From Balanoglossus misakiensis (lineage: Eukaryota; Hemichordata), in the NCBI GenBank assembly GCA_040954595.2, contig CM082593.2, positions 9,300,001 to 9,364,000 of the forward strand: a stretch of 64,000 nt of DNA, read 5' to 3'. Shown here one piece after another: positions 1-10,878 of the stretch. Position 1 is the stretch's first letter; each line of letters starts with the position of its first letter. Made by a program: the position numbers and the translations under genes. The notes beneath the pieces were generated by a model. It searched no databases and was not told the origin of the DNA. It saw only the letters and a program-made list of their open reading frames with translations.

Positions 1-918
1 TGTGTATCTTTTTTTCAATTATGTTTAGTCCTCTTGAGGAGCAGCTGTCACTGAAAACTACTGCCACTGTACTTGCTGACCAGCTGAGGAGATTATTGAT
101 TTTCTATATTCTAATCAACAGAATTTATATATTTTTTTAATTATATTTTTATTGAAAAATTATTTGAAGGTTTCTAAATAGGAATGAAACAAATGAATTA
201 CGTTTTATATTATAACCCAACATTGAAACATTATTCCAGCCAATCATGTGATAAAAATTCAAATTATGATCATTTCCGAATTTCATTTGTTTAAAATCAT
301 GACACATTTTTTTTCCTATTTAGAAACCTATTCAACTAACACTTCAGGTGCAATGTTTTACTTTTATTTTATGCTTTAATTACATTTTTATTATATTTTA
401 GGTTTATTTATTCTTTTACGATTAATTTTTATTTGTTGGCAAAATATTGAGTGTCATTTAATTTTTTTTTATAATAAACTTGGTTTCATATATTATTTAA
501 ATACAGCAATCATTTCTTTCGCCAAATTGGATTCCAGTGTTATTTTCTTTTATCATTATTTATAAATTATGGGAGTTGATTTGTTAATGGGTATGGGGTT
601 GGATTGTGTGGGTTCGGGGTTGATAAAGTTGAGAGAGAGTTTTGTGCATTGTTATAATAATCATGAATTGAATGTAATTTTATATGAATTTTTTAGTTCT
701 TTGTAATAAAAATTTGATAATCTCAAATAGTGGTCAGTTGTGAGGAGTCATTTATTTCAATATTATGCCATTTTTATTTTAGCTTTTTGACAATTGGAAG
801 TTTACAAAATTATGCATTTATACAATTAATTTTTTTCAAAAATACAGTCATTTCAATAAAACAAATTACAAAAGTGGCAACATCATGCAATGTAATTTTA
901 ATTTCTTGGCAGTAGAAA
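1..918. other. AT-rich stretch without a gene
   Basis: No supportable gene is seen. The short open frames are uninterrupted AT-rich noise without motifs. The only structure is the inverted repeat listed separately at 168-329. Confidence 0.6.
168..329. repeat. Short inverted-repeat element
   Basis: AGGTTTCTAAATAGGA (168-183) is repeated as its exact reverse complement at 314-329. Just inside, ATGAAACAAATGAATT is mirrored imperfectly by AATTTCATTTGTTT. The arms enclose about 130 bp, so the segment looks like a small MITE. No target duplication is obvious and no superfamily can be named. Confidence 0.55.
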
Positions 919-920
919 CA

Positions 921-1140
921 TCAGTGTTTCATCTAGGGGGAGGGGGGATTCACCCCCTTGTTGACATGATAGCACCCCTTAGGAACTTGTCATGGGGGGG
1001 GGGGGGCAATGCCCCTTAAAATGATGCTGTGTACATGTTGGAGATATTACAGTCTGCCTTGGAGAGTGGAAACCCCCCTAAATATTCTGGCAATGGGGGA
1101 CGTATCCCCCCTGTTGATGCCATCCTAAATGAAACACTGA
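921..1140. mobile_element. Small TIR element with G/C runs (MITE, hAT-like ends)
   Basis: The ends TCAGTGTTTCATCTAGG (921-937) and CCTAAATGAAACACTGA (1124-1140) are near-perfect inverted repeats around a ~220-bp body rich in runs of G and C. A diverged copy in the opposite orientation lies at about 54840-55040. The CAGTG-type terminus resembles hAT non-autonomous elements, but I see no clean 8-bp target duplication, so the superfamily is a guess. Confidence 0.55.
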
Positions 1141-1370
1141 AATATGAGTTAAGACAAATTAACTATACTCGGTGACTGAAGAAACTGTATAACATAAATA
1201 ACACCATGTGTATATGACAGATGTCCAGGATATAATTTGTAAACCTACCACAATATAAAGCGCTTCGACGTAAACATCACCGGCGGTTCAAGTTGCAGAA
1301 TTTTCATTTGATTTCACCGTTTTACTGTCAGGTTATCTGGCCGATTCCCCCGATGCTTCTAGATCAATAA

Positions 1371-1652
1371 TTAATCCATACACAAATACCAATTATTCCC
1401 TACCTTGATCGAAAATAACGGTTTAAAAACTCCTGACTCATCATGACGAAGTACATGAAACTTTGTCCAAGAGCATAAGCCAAATGTCATTTGAGGTTTG
1501 ACGGCGTTCTGATCGTATGGGTTGGATTTCTCCCGCAGAAGGCGATACCCAGCACCGACAGTAAGTGCACCTTTATAGTGGTGCATCGCCACTGCCAGTA
1601 CTTGGTGTACGATGAGTGAAGGCATTCTCTGAAGAGTATAGTATTGTGACAC
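1371..1652 (-). pseudogene. HIRAN-like domain fragment
   Basis: The minus-strand frame contains a segment reading REKSNPYDQNAV, preceded by HHYKGALTVGAGYRLL. This matches the signature of HIRAN domains (a glycine-containing strand, then RE-x-x-NPYD-x-NAV). HIRAN domains occur in SNF2-type helicases and in several transposase-associated proteins of invertebrates. After NAV the frame loses resemblance, and no start context, splice site or partner domain is visible. I read it as a decayed fragment; a chance match cannot be excluded. Confidence 0.35.
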
Positions 1653-2409
1653 GATGACCTGGTGATGGTGTTCGCTCGCCTGCTTTTTCGGTTGTGCGGG
1701 GCTTGTTGTGTCGCTGTCGTCAAAAATAGTGTAGGCGACGAAATCAAAATTTATTATTTTTAAAAAGCACTGGTGAAATGTTTTCTTATTGACCCGGATG
1801 CAAGTTTGACTCGTACTTTCGTGTTTTTAATTGACGGGATATCCCCAGCGTATTTCACCCCAAAATTACATTTGAATAAAATGGTCGTAATTTTCATACC
1901 AAAGAGCGGGAAAAGACGTATTTCCAAAGAAGTCATTTGTCAGATCGCGTTCTACATATTAACGATATGTTAATTTTTATGCTAATAAGCAACTCCTAAT
2001 ATGGGTCATCGATGCGACTGTATTATACGGTAGGTATTTCACTCAGTGATATACCCCGTCTTGAACTATTTAGGATAATGCGCTGAAATCATCACACAGC
2101 GCTGACTAGGTGATCGGCGTGATAGTTCGCTGCGCGCGCGAGCGACGTACGGGGCATAGGACTTTAGTGGAGAGGGATGTTGTAAAATTGGGTTATTAGA
2201 AGCTGTAATAAAGTTTTCAAAGCTGGAGTTTTTTGTCATGTTGAATGTATCACATTTACTTCTTCGGAATTCTCAATGCGAAATAATCGTTAACATGATA
2301 TTTTGAAAGAGAACGTAGGCAATTGTATTTAGAATGCAGATGTGCCCATCGTAATGAAAGCTGCCAGCCCCCTGAGAATAATACTACGGCCTACACGTTG
2401 ATCACCTGA

Positions 2410-2500
2410 TCGCATCGCCCTGTCTCACTTGGCTATGGGTGCCTGCCGTGATCCAAGGGCGCCCGGTTCAAATTTCTGGCCGTGAAATTGTTTTTCTCGA
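2410..2500 (+). repeat. tRNA-like (SINE head-like) segment
   Basis: GGTTCAAATTTC at about 2463 resembles a Pol III B box, and TGGCTATGGGT about 35 bp upstream resembles an A box. The text between them (CCGTGATCCAAGG) looks like a degenerate anticodon arm. The T stem pairs only partly, so this is not a functional tRNA gene. It may be the 5' head of a tRNA-derived SINE. Confidence 0.3.
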
Positions 2501-2548
2501 CGCATTTTCGCAAATTGTATTGTTTTATAGGTAGGCATGTATGATAAA

Positions 2549-2674
2549 GGGGTTATTACACGAATTTTGGTCGATAACGCGAGTGATGTCCGTATATCGT
2601 GCAAAGCAACGAGTCAGAATACGGACATCACTCGAATAGGACGGGTTATCGACCAAATTTAGTGTAATAACCCC
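2549..2674. repeat. 126-bp near-perfect palindrome (hairpin element)
   Basis: GGGGTTATTACAC at 2549 is mirrored by GTGTAATAACCCC ending at 2674. The match continues inward through TTTGGTCGATAAC and then GAGTGATGTCCGTAT, with one short asymmetric bulge on the right arm and a ~20-nt loop. Such a structure is typical of a palindromic MITE. No coding potential is present. Confidence 0.7.
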
Positions 2675-2989
2675 TAATTATCTTCCGCTGTCAAAACAAT
2701 CTTCTGGAAAGTTGACTATACATGAAACACGGTAATATGGTATGGTATGGTTTGGGCATCGTTTAGAGGTTATAAACGGCTAGCGAGGGTATTTGGTTGC
2801 GGATATAAGACCTCTCAGGTGAAAATTAGTATATTTGGCGGGAAATAATCACCGAGCGATTCTAACTTGAAGTTCGGAAAGGCGAAAAAAAGTCGACTGG
2901 GCTGGATTTGGATTACACGGCCACCCTGCACTTTTGCTTGAAAATATTAAAGCATATTACCTCATATGAGATTCTAGACGGCAACAAAC

Positions 2990-4045
2990 TTCAACTGCAC
3001 CACAAAAGAGTGATTATGCGTGTTGTGTGTAAGGGCATAACACAGACACTATAAGTTGTGTGAAGGGGTAAATCGATTAACCATGTTAGAAATGTACTCC
3101 AGGGTAAGGCCATGAATGGCATTGATGTACTCCAGGGTAAGGCCATGAATGGCATTGTATTTAAGAAGCAATATCTTGTAATCAATCCTGGCACAAACTG
3201 GTAGCCAATCCAGAGTGATGAGAGCAAGAGTGATGTGTTCAAACTTCTTCGACCGGGTGATGATATTTGCTGCTGTGTTTTGTAATCACTGAAGTAGATT
3301 TACTGCAGATTGAGGAAGACCAAACAGTAACGAATTGAAGTATTCAAGTTTGGTGGAAAGAACTACACGAATTCAATCCTTAGAAGATAGGTACTTTCGT
3401 ATTGATCCGATGTGTCGACGATAAAAAAAACGTGGACATACATGTATTCTTGATGGGCTGGTTATAAATATGGATACTATCAAAGACAGCTCCCAGATTA
3501 CACGTTGCTGTTACCAGAGAGATGGATGCAGAGCCCATGTTGGAGGATGGAATAGGATCAAGAAGATGAGCGAATATCAACGACTTCGGTTTTGTTTAGC
3601 TGTAGTTTATTCAGTGTCATCCATGCCTTCGATGCAGATCTTCAGAGATTGGACGATAGAGGGTGGATCTTGCGGAGAAAAAGCAAGGTATAGTAGTTTA
3701 TCATCGGCGTACTGATGAAATTGTGGTTGTGGTGACGATTCAGTTTACAAAGTGGGGCTATATAAATGGCGAAGAACAGAGGGCCAAGGACAGAGCCGCG
3801 TAGGCCCAATACGATAGGTGAATGTGAACTTGCAGTGTTTTCGATGATTACAGTTTGGTATCTATTTTGAATGTAAGATGTTAAACCATGTTAATACTGT
3901 GTCTGTAATGCCAAGGTTTGATAGTCTACGAATAAGTATCCCGTGATCAATGGAATCGAATGCGGCGGAGAGGTCAAGTAAGATCAGTAGTGCATACTTT
4001 TCAGAGTCGTACTACCGCTGGAATATTATTGTAGTTCATACATCA
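2990..4045 (-). pseudogene. Decayed CR1/L2-like LINE reverse transcriptase
   Basis: Read on the minus strand from about 4020 downward, fragments of a non-LTR reverse transcriptase appear in order: [19 protein letters not shown] (RT block with the first catalytic Asp), GSVLGPLFFAIYIAPL, then YADDKLLY (catalytic YADD, about 3710), and near 3200-3290 the C-terminal motif ending DWLPV-x-x-RIDYKILLL. Stops and frameshifts break the frame repeatedly. A 34-bp segment is tandemly duplicated at about 3092-3160 inside the C-terminal part. The endonuclease and 5' half are missing; the copy abuts the gypsy LTR at about 4085. Confidence 0.8.
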
Positions 4046-4084
4046 GGGACATTGTAGCGATGAGGTAACGGCCTGTGACGAGAA

Positions 4085-4548
4085 CAGTGATCCACGGAGA
4101 CACGTATCTGATTCACGTTCATTTATTGTCGAGAATTACTCCAGTACATCAAATATGTCCAGTTAAGTATGTGAGGAAGGAAACGAGCTCAGTAGCCTGA
4201 GGTACATACATCTCCCGTTAGATTATTCTCCTCCCCCAACTTTGCAAACAAAGTTCTCTTATAATTACTTTTCTCAAGGCGTGGTTAATCATGTCAAATA
4301 TCACAAATACAATGTGTTACAATTTCATTAGGCATCAATTCAACTATATACGTACCAAATTACATAGAGCGTTATATAATAAAGTCAGTTCGATGATGAT
4401 TGACACTCAGAGCAGTCAATTAAACACCAGCTCCCCCTATCTACTTCAAATACATAAAATAAAAATACTATCAAACATTGACATTCCCGAGCTTTAAGTA
4501 TAATTGACCCTTAAAATCATATTTGACCTTTGTACAGATCATAACACT
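4085..4548 (-). repeat. 3' LTR of chromodomain gypsy family
   Basis: On the minus strand a purine tract (AAAACAAGGGGAG, just above 4548) is followed by TGTTATGATCTG, the expected polypurine tract-LTR junction. About 140 bp at 4090-4235 reappear in the opposite orientation at 6617-6762 with roughly 85-90 percent identity by eye. This shows that the terminal part is shared by two copies. The outer boundary near 4085 is inferred, because no matching 5' LTR is present for this copy. Confidence 0.6.
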
Positions 4549-5076
4549 CCCCTTGTTTTAAAGCAATGCGTCCCGCATTGGACACAAGTTTCTTAATTAA
4601 GAAGATAATGCAATAAAATACAACTTGCTAAATCGGTTATCTCTGTGGTTTCTTTATACAAACACATAGCCATTACAAGGGACTATTTACATAAACTGGG
4701 CCAACTATTTAGGTCATCAAACGAACGAAAAATTCAACTCAAAACATTTTTCTCCAGTGTTAAAATCTCTGCAACTTCAAACTTCACTGGTAATTTCTTT
4801 ATAACTTAAATACATCAACACATTTAAACAGAGTGACACGGGAACCAGGTTGCATAGCACATACAACTAAACTCAGCAAACAACGGATAAAAAATGTCAT
4901 TCGACAACTTGCGTAACATTTAAACGAATCAAGGGACACGCCAATCGTATTCTCACTCATACAGACTGGCCAACACTCATACCTCTCAGTCGTGTTCAAA
5001 CTCTCATTTCAGTCAACCACGTGTCTCCATTTTCCGTGTTTTTTATTGTTACGCGCATATTTCTCTGTCCATAGAT

Positions 5077-5277
5077 TTAAATGTGCAAGTGTGCTATAAC
5101 CCGTTTCCCCTTTATCTTTACAGGATTTCTCATCAAATACTCTTTTGCAATTTCATTCAAATTGTCTTCATCCTCCCACGTATTATGTTTGGTTGAATTA
5201 TTCTTCCACTTAACCAAATACTGTAATTTCCCATTTCTATGTCGACCCTTCAACACATTTTCTATTTCGTAAATGGC
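5077..5277 (-). pseudogene. Chromodomain of gypsy integrase C-terminus
   Basis: The minus-strand frame reads YEIENVLKGRHRNGK followed by LQYLVKWKNNSTKHNTWED and DNLNEIAKEYL. This is the canonical chromodomain pattern (V/L-x-x-R, YLVKWK, NTWE-x-x-NL). A TGA at 5278-5280 lies directly upstream in the same frame, and the integrase frame at 5301-5858 ends in a different frame, so at least one frameshift and one nonsense change separate them. In chromoviruses a C-terminal chromodomain directs integration towards particular chromatin. A TAA at 5077-5079 ends the domain, about 530 bp before the 3' LTR. Confidence 0.75.
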
Positions 5278-5300
5278 TCAGAAGCTTTGTTCTGACAATT

Positions 5301-6559
5301 TCAATTGTTATTAGTTTCATCGATAGCACTGGGATTTGTCCTTGACGACAAATCTCTCAATTCCAATCCCTCAATTTGATCAGAACCATTCTCTGATTCA
5401 TTTATGTCTGCTTTAGGACTTTGACATATTTCGGTCCCATTTTCATAATTTTTGGTATCTGGTGAGGATGAGTCAAACTCTGAGGGGCGCAAATAAGCTC
5501 TTTTTAGCCTATTCACATGTATGCCTTTACGATAATTCCTGGTGCTATTGATGAAACGTAACTTGTAATTAACAGGACCCGCCTTCTCAGAAATAATGTT
5601 AGGACCTGTCCACTTATGTACGAATTTCTTATTAACTCCTGGTTTAACATCAGGTGTGTATAAATATACAGGATCCCCCACTTTACGATTTTGTGACCGT
5701 TGGATATTTTGATCATAACGGTCCTTCATATTCTGTCGACCTATATTCTCTTTGGCGATTTTATGAGCTATCTCCCTCTTAGCAGCTAAATGTTTAAGGT
5801 GTGTATCTATATTTCTTGTCCTCCCCTCAACTGGCTGGAATTCAACATCCATGGGCAATGTGGGATGCCGACCTTATAACACACAATACGGGCTGAACCC
5901 ACTGGACTCTTGAGGACTAACTCTATACGCGAAAAGCACTGAACTTAGGTACCGATCCCAATCTTTCTGTTTACTATCAACAAACATGGACAGCATGTCG
6001 ACTAGGCAACCATTGAAACGTTCTGTAAGGCCATTGGTCTGTGGACGATAAGGGGTAGAAACTTTACTCTGGATGTTGAAATATTTGCAAGTTTCGTGAA
6101 CTACCTGGGATAAAAAAAATCGATCCCTCATTACTCAGCAAAACTCTGGGGCTTCCATAAGTAGCAATTACTTCATCAAACAAGATCTTAGCAACTGTCA
6201 GCTCGTGCATTACGTAATGGATATGCTACTGGAAACTTAGTAAAGTAATGAGTAAGTACTAAGATGTATTTATGGCCATCATAAGTTCTAGGGAGGGGTC
6301 CCACAATATCCATACCCAGTCGGTCCCAGGGTCCTGATACTGGAATAGGTAACAACTTAGCATGAGTAGGGGGTGTGGCTCTCTTTCGTGTGTGACAATG
6401 TGCGCATGTCTTTACGTACATGTCAACATCCCGGGGCATCCTTTCCCAAAAATACCTCTGTCTTAAAACTCCCAACGTTTTAGTGTATCCTAAATGTCCC
6501 GCTAAAACACAATCATGAGCCCACCGCAGCACATAATTTCTTGAGGACTTAGTTATCAC
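5301..6559 (-). pseudogene. Ty3/gypsy integrase (broken)
   Basis: Three adjacent minus-strand frames make up one integrase. The part at 6559-6188 holds the zinc-binding HHCC region (AGHLGYTKTLGVL, then TCAHCHTRKRA) and the first catalytic Asp in LGMDIVGPLP. The part at 6131-5874 holds YRPQTNGLTERFNG with the catalytic Glu. The part at 5858-5301 holds the basic linker and GPY/F-like module (KWTGPNIIS), then an acidic tail. Lesions seen are a 2-nt deletion near 6198 relative to the copy at 10819, disruption around an A-run near 6115, and a TAA near 5872. The last two are shared with the copy at 10.2-10.9 kb. Confidence 0.85.
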
Positions 6560-6599
6560 AACCTGTCTAACACAATCTAATTAACCAGCTGATTTCCCC

Positions 6600-6762
6600 T
6601 TGTTTCCAAAGATGGAAGAGAATAATCTAACGGGAGATGGGAGTACCTCAGGCTACTGAGTTCGTTCCCTTCCTCATGTACTTTACTGGGCGTATTTGAT
6701 GTACTATAATAATTATGGATAATAAATGAACGTGGATCAGGTACGTGTCTCCATGAATCACC
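6600..6762 (+). repeat. Truncated LTR of the chromodomain gypsy family, plus orientation
   Basis: This segment matches the end of the LTR at 4090-4235 but points the opposite way. Shared landmarks include GAGAATAATCTAACGGGAG, CCTCAGGCTACTGAG and ACGTGTCTCC. Only the 3' part of the LTR is present. It sits head-to-head with the minus-strand integrase at its left and runs straight into a plus-strand Pol frame at its right, so gag and protease are missing. Confidence 0.6.
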
Positions 6763-6772
6763 TGGAAGTGAA

Positions 6773-7868
6773 ATGGTTATTCCAGTGAAAGTGCCGTATA
6801 AATATTTTACTGGAGTTTTAGATTTTATTTCTGATAAACGAACACGATTAACGCCGGCTATTTTGGCAGCTAAGGTGTTGGCCTATTCGAATAAGAATTT
6901 TCTTCCCATGCGAGTTGTAAACACTTTGGATACAGTGGTCAAAATTAAGAAAAACAGTGTTGTTGGAAAGTTTTCGCCCTTGCCCTGTAATAGTCGAATA
7001 ATCCCACTCGATAATAATGCCATTAATTGTGTCTCACCTGAAGGGCCCCATACACAGAAAGAGACGGATTATTTGATGGGTCAATTGAAGCTTAATGAAT
7101 TAGAGATAACTAAGGCTCAGCGTAAACAGCTTAGAGATGTTTTACTGCACAATATAGAAGCTTTTGTTGAGTCTAGTGGTCGTTTAGGTAACTGTGATGT
7201 AATCAAACATAGAATACGATTACAAGAGGGCGCTGCCCCGTTCCGTCGACCTTACCGAGTAACGCTTGAGAAAAGACGTGAACTTGAGCGACAAGTTGAT
7301 CAGCTGTTAGAACTAAATATTATCGAGTCGTCTACTTCACCGATTGCTAGTCCAATAATTTTAGTCAAAAAGCCTGATGGTTCGTGGCGTTTTTGCACAG
7401 ATTTCCGTCATTTAAAAAATATTACAGTGCCTGATTCGTTTCCCTTACCCAGAACGGACGAATATCTTGAAATGTTAGGCAAGAATAAGCCTCAGTATTT
7501 TTCGACGCTAGACTTACAGTCAGGATTTTTTCAATTGGAATTAGATGAAGAGAGTACACCAAAAACAGCCTTTGTCACACATCAAGGTTTATATCAATAC
7601 AGGAGACTTGCCCAGGGGTTGCGAAATAGTCCCATGGACAGGTCCGTACATTATTTCTGTGAAGGTGGGTCCTGTTAATTACAAGTTACGTTTCATATAT
7701 AGCACCAGGAATTATCGCAAAGTCATACATGTGAATAGACTAAAAAGAGCTTATTTGCACCACTCCGACTTTGACTCATCCTCATCTGATGAGTCGTGTG
7801 AAGAAAACGGTGTCCCAGAAACGACAAATTATGAAAATGATACCCTAGAATTGGTGCTTGACACATAA
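6773..7868 (+). pseudogene. Gypsy Pol fragment: RT N-half fused to integrase tail
   Basis: The frame starts in the protease-RT connector and continues into RT: ASPIILVKKPDGSWRFCTDF (fingers) and STLDLQSGFFQLELDEES (first catalytic Asp). It reaches RLAQGLRNSP and there, at about 7634, jumps without filler to the integrase C-terminal text (TGPYIIS-type, then GPVNYKLRF) in another frame, ending at 7868. The RT palm with its second and third catalytic Asp, the RNase H and most of the integrase are absent. The exact reciprocal join is found at about 10230 on the minus strand. The fused copy cannot encode an active Pol. Confidence 0.85.
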
Positions 7869-8096
7869 CATGTTTTAATTTCTCGAATGCATGTTCGCAT
7901 CTATCATCTCATTCAAATTTCGTGTCCTTTCCCAACAATTTATGTATAGGCCTAGCAATGATCGAGAAATTCTTTATAAACTTTCTAAAATAATTGGGCC
8001 AACCCAAAAATTATTTCAACTGTGTGACAGTATGAGGACGGGGATATTCTTTAACAACTGTTACTTTACTCTTGTCAGCCGCAATTCCATCCTTAC
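7862..8096 (-). pseudogene. Gypsy RT thumb / RNase H start (minus strand)
   Basis: Read downward from 8096, the text gives DGIAADKSKVTVVKEYPRP and, after one stop, FLGWPNYFRKFIKNFSR, the RT-RNase H connector typical of Ty3/gypsy. It continues to CEHAFEKLKHVMCQAP at about 7865, where it collides with the end of the plus-strand fragment. Its upstream part lies beyond the inserted element 8097-9998, at 9999-10229. Confidence 0.8.
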
Positions 8097-9998
8097 CAGT
8101 AGGACAAACCTCCAAATTTAGCGACTGCCTACAATATGTCTGCGCATGCTCACACCCTGTATTTGCATATACTGACGTCCCTGGCATGGAAATGCGGAAG
8201 TATTTGTCGAAGTTCGCTCTTGGATGTTATCGGCCTGCTTTTGATGTTATGTACATCGACTTTCGGGTATTTTCGGTTTGAACTTGTACGTCACACCCTC
8301 CCTTCCAGCATGGTGTCGTGTAAACAGGGTAAGTAAAAAAATTCAGTCGAATTTCATGAAAATCGATGTCCGTGTGACCATTTGCCCGCCATGATTCGAA
8401 TCGACATAACAAGCAATAGAACGTACCAGTTTAAAAACCATCGATCTGAACCTTCTATACCTAGTTTAAGTCATGTTGAATGAAACAATGTCTTCAAACA
8501 GCAGATTATCTAATGGGGGACAATGGAGGACGGTTTTTGCGAATGGTTTGCTCACTTCCGGTGTGCTAGATTTGTCAAAGCGCGTTTTCACGTGTACGGG
8601 TATAGGTACATGCATGTACCTATTTCAATTGAACTTGTTTTCCAATGTTTTGAAAGGATCGGGTAGGTGACGTTGCTTTCTGAACCGTGCCTCTTTCTTC
8701 CCCAACAGGTCCAACTACACGTGGTCCTAGTGGCCAAGTTATCAACGTGATTTTTGAAAACCTGATATGGTAATTTATCACTTCCTACAGTTTTCCTAAG
8801 TTTGGAGTGATTAACAACTTTGGTTACCTCCTCAAGTGAGATGTTATGATTTAAAACAGTACTATGATGGTAGCCTTCTGTCAACTGCATTTCTAGTTTC
8901 ATTTCATGTTAGTAATGTGTGGTTCAGTTGCTATTTACATTACACAGAGACTATGAAGCCCTTTCTGAATTCCATTGTTCTCAATAAATTACACAAACAC
9001 ATGATGTACAGAAATGAATATATTTAAATCTTTATTTCTTAAAACCTGGCAACAAACAAACAAATAAGTGTGTATAAACATGAATAAATATTTCAACTTT
9101 TAATAAAAAATATGGTCTCTTGATTCATTTTTGATCAGCCCCCTTCCTCCATCATTGATTCTACTCATGTAAATGTGTTTGCTAGCATAATTTAGACGGC
9201 GTCGCTGTTCACTAAATATTCTATCTTTAATTTCTTCTTGCCGTAAGTCTTCTTATTCCCCACTTCACTATTCCTGTCTGGTGTCTTTTCATTTGACTGA
9301 AGGTGAAAAGTGTAAAGACGTTGTTAATGCGCTTGACACACATGCAGTAAATAATAAGGTGTAAATATAAATATGTGAACAGCGTCAACAAGGTTATTAT
9401 GTTCAAATACTAGTATATGATGATGCGGACAAACAACTTTGCTCACTGGACGATGCTGACATGGTCATGGTAATTATCTGATCACATGCTTTGTTTATCA
9501 ACGTACACCCAGGTATTTCAGGCTATAACTATGGCGAAAACTGTGTGTAATGCTATTCAACCGGACTTAGAAACGTGTGAAAAGTTGCTCCTAGTGACGG
9601 TATGGTGTTCGCATGTCAAAGTTCCGCGAACACAGTGTATGTACACACTGGCATTTCATTTCGATGGCACTCCATTTCTTCCAGATAATACAAAAAACAC
9701 AATCAATGCATGTTCTAAACACACTACGACCAATTCAAATTATCATGAAAATGTATTACCGTTGATGGTTGCTCCATTATCCTGCCCGGGATTAAAGACT
9801 AGGTCGATTATCCACGCAACAGAAGATAGACCGTCGACCGCCATGTGATGTTCCATAACATAACCTGGGTCAGATGACGTGACCTTTGTTCAGCTTCCGG
9901 CAATCACGTCATATCGCACATGCGCGTTGGAGCTAAACACTAAGTAGCTAATTAGTTGCGCATACGCAAGTCGCTAAATTTGGAGGTTTGTCCTACTG
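8097..9998. mobile_element. 1.9-kb TIR DNA element inserted in gypsy RT
   Basis: The ends are perfect 29-bp inverted repeats beginning CAGTAGGACAAACCTCC (8097-8125 and 9970-9998). The element is flanked on both sides by CTTAC, a 5-bp target duplication. Removing the element and one CTTAC leaves the interrupted gypsy frame continuous, which confirms both borders. No transposase is recognisable inside, so it looks non-autonomous. It carries a minus-strand LINE scrap at about 8735-8890. A 5-bp duplication occurs in Transib and a few other groups, but the terminal sequence does not let me assign one. Confidence 0.8.
8735..8890 (-). pseudogene. LINE reverse transcriptase scrap
   Basis: The minus-strand frame contains ISLEEVTKVVNHSKLRKTVG followed by SDKLPYQVFKN. 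This matches the block before RT domain 1 of many non-LTR elements (EEV-x-x-x-I-x-x-L-K-x-GKA-x-G-x-D-x-I-P). Nothing recognisable follows. It lies inside the TIR element 8097-9998, so it was either captured by that element or inserted into it. Confidence 0.5.
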
Positions 9999-10229
9999 CT
10001 TACTGATAACATGACCCCAAAATTTAACACTCTTTCTCATAAATTGACATTTGCTGGGTTTTAATTTCAATCCAGCTTGACGTAACCTGGTTTGGACAGT
10101 ATCAATGTGTTGTAGATGCTCCTCAAAAGAGCTGCTTAATATAAAAATATCATCAATATAACAAAGCACATATTGCCACATAATATTGCGTAACACGTGT
10201 TGCATAGTACGCTGAAAACAACTGCACTT
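9999..10229 (-). pseudogene. Gypsy RT palm fragment joined downstream of integrase
   Basis: The minus strand reads CFQRTMQHVLRNIMWQYVL, CYIDDIFILSSSFEEHLQ (catalytic YIDD) and LKLKPSKCQFMRKSVKFWGH, the C-terminal half of a gypsy RT palm and thumb. It is preceded in one open frame by integrase text ending KKFVHK. The order is therefore integrase then RT, the reverse of every normal Ty3/gypsy Pol. The fragment continues after the inserted element at 8096. Confidence 0.85.
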
Positions 10230-10878
10230 ATGTACGAATTTCTTATTAACTGCTGGTTTAACAGGAGGTGTGTATAAATATACAGGATCCCCCACTTTAA
10301 GATTTTGCGACCGTTGGATATTTTTATCATAACGGTCCTTCATATTCTGTTGATATCGATCTGTATTCTCTTTGGCGATTTTATGAGCTATCTCCCTTTT
10401 AGCAGCTAAATGTTTAAGGTGTGTATCTATATTTCTTGTCCTCCCCTCAACTAGCTGGAATTCAACATCCATGGGCAATGTGGGATGCCGACCTTATAAC
10501 ACATAATACGGGCTGAACCCACTGGACTCTTGAGGACTAACTCTATACGCGAAAAGCACTGAACTTAGGTACCGATACCAATCTTTCTGTTTATTATCGA
10601 CAAACATGGACAGCATGTCGACTAGGCAACCATTGAAACGTTCTGTAAGGCCATTGGTCTGTGGACGATAAGGGGTAGAAACTTTACTCTGAATGTTGAA
10701 ATATTTGCAGGTTTCGTGAACTACCTGGGATAAAAAAAATCGATCCCTCATTACTCAGCAAAACTCTGGGGCTTCCATAAGTAGCAATTACTTCATCAAA
10801 TAAGATCTTAGCAACTGTCTCAGCTCGTGCATTACGTAATGGATATGCTAATGAAAACTTTGTAAAGTAATGAGTAAG
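10230..10878 (-). pseudogene. Gypsy integrase core (second minus-strand copy)
   Basis: From about 10878 downward the minus strand carries YPLRNARAETVAKILFDEV, the Asp-containing region, then YRPQTNGLTERFNG with the catalytic Glu and the basic tail up to KKFVHK. It closely matches 5640-6250 and shares the TAA near 10490 and the A-run lesion near 10735. Its upstream part is at 13810-13960, beyond the foldback element. Confidence 0.85.

Noticed and set aside
3470-3715. Plus-strand open frame opposite the old LINE
   Set aside because: It is the antisense shadow of RT sequence on the minus strand.
9486-9848. 120-residue open frame inside the TIR element
   Set aside because: No recognised motif, and biased context; it cannot be called a transposase.
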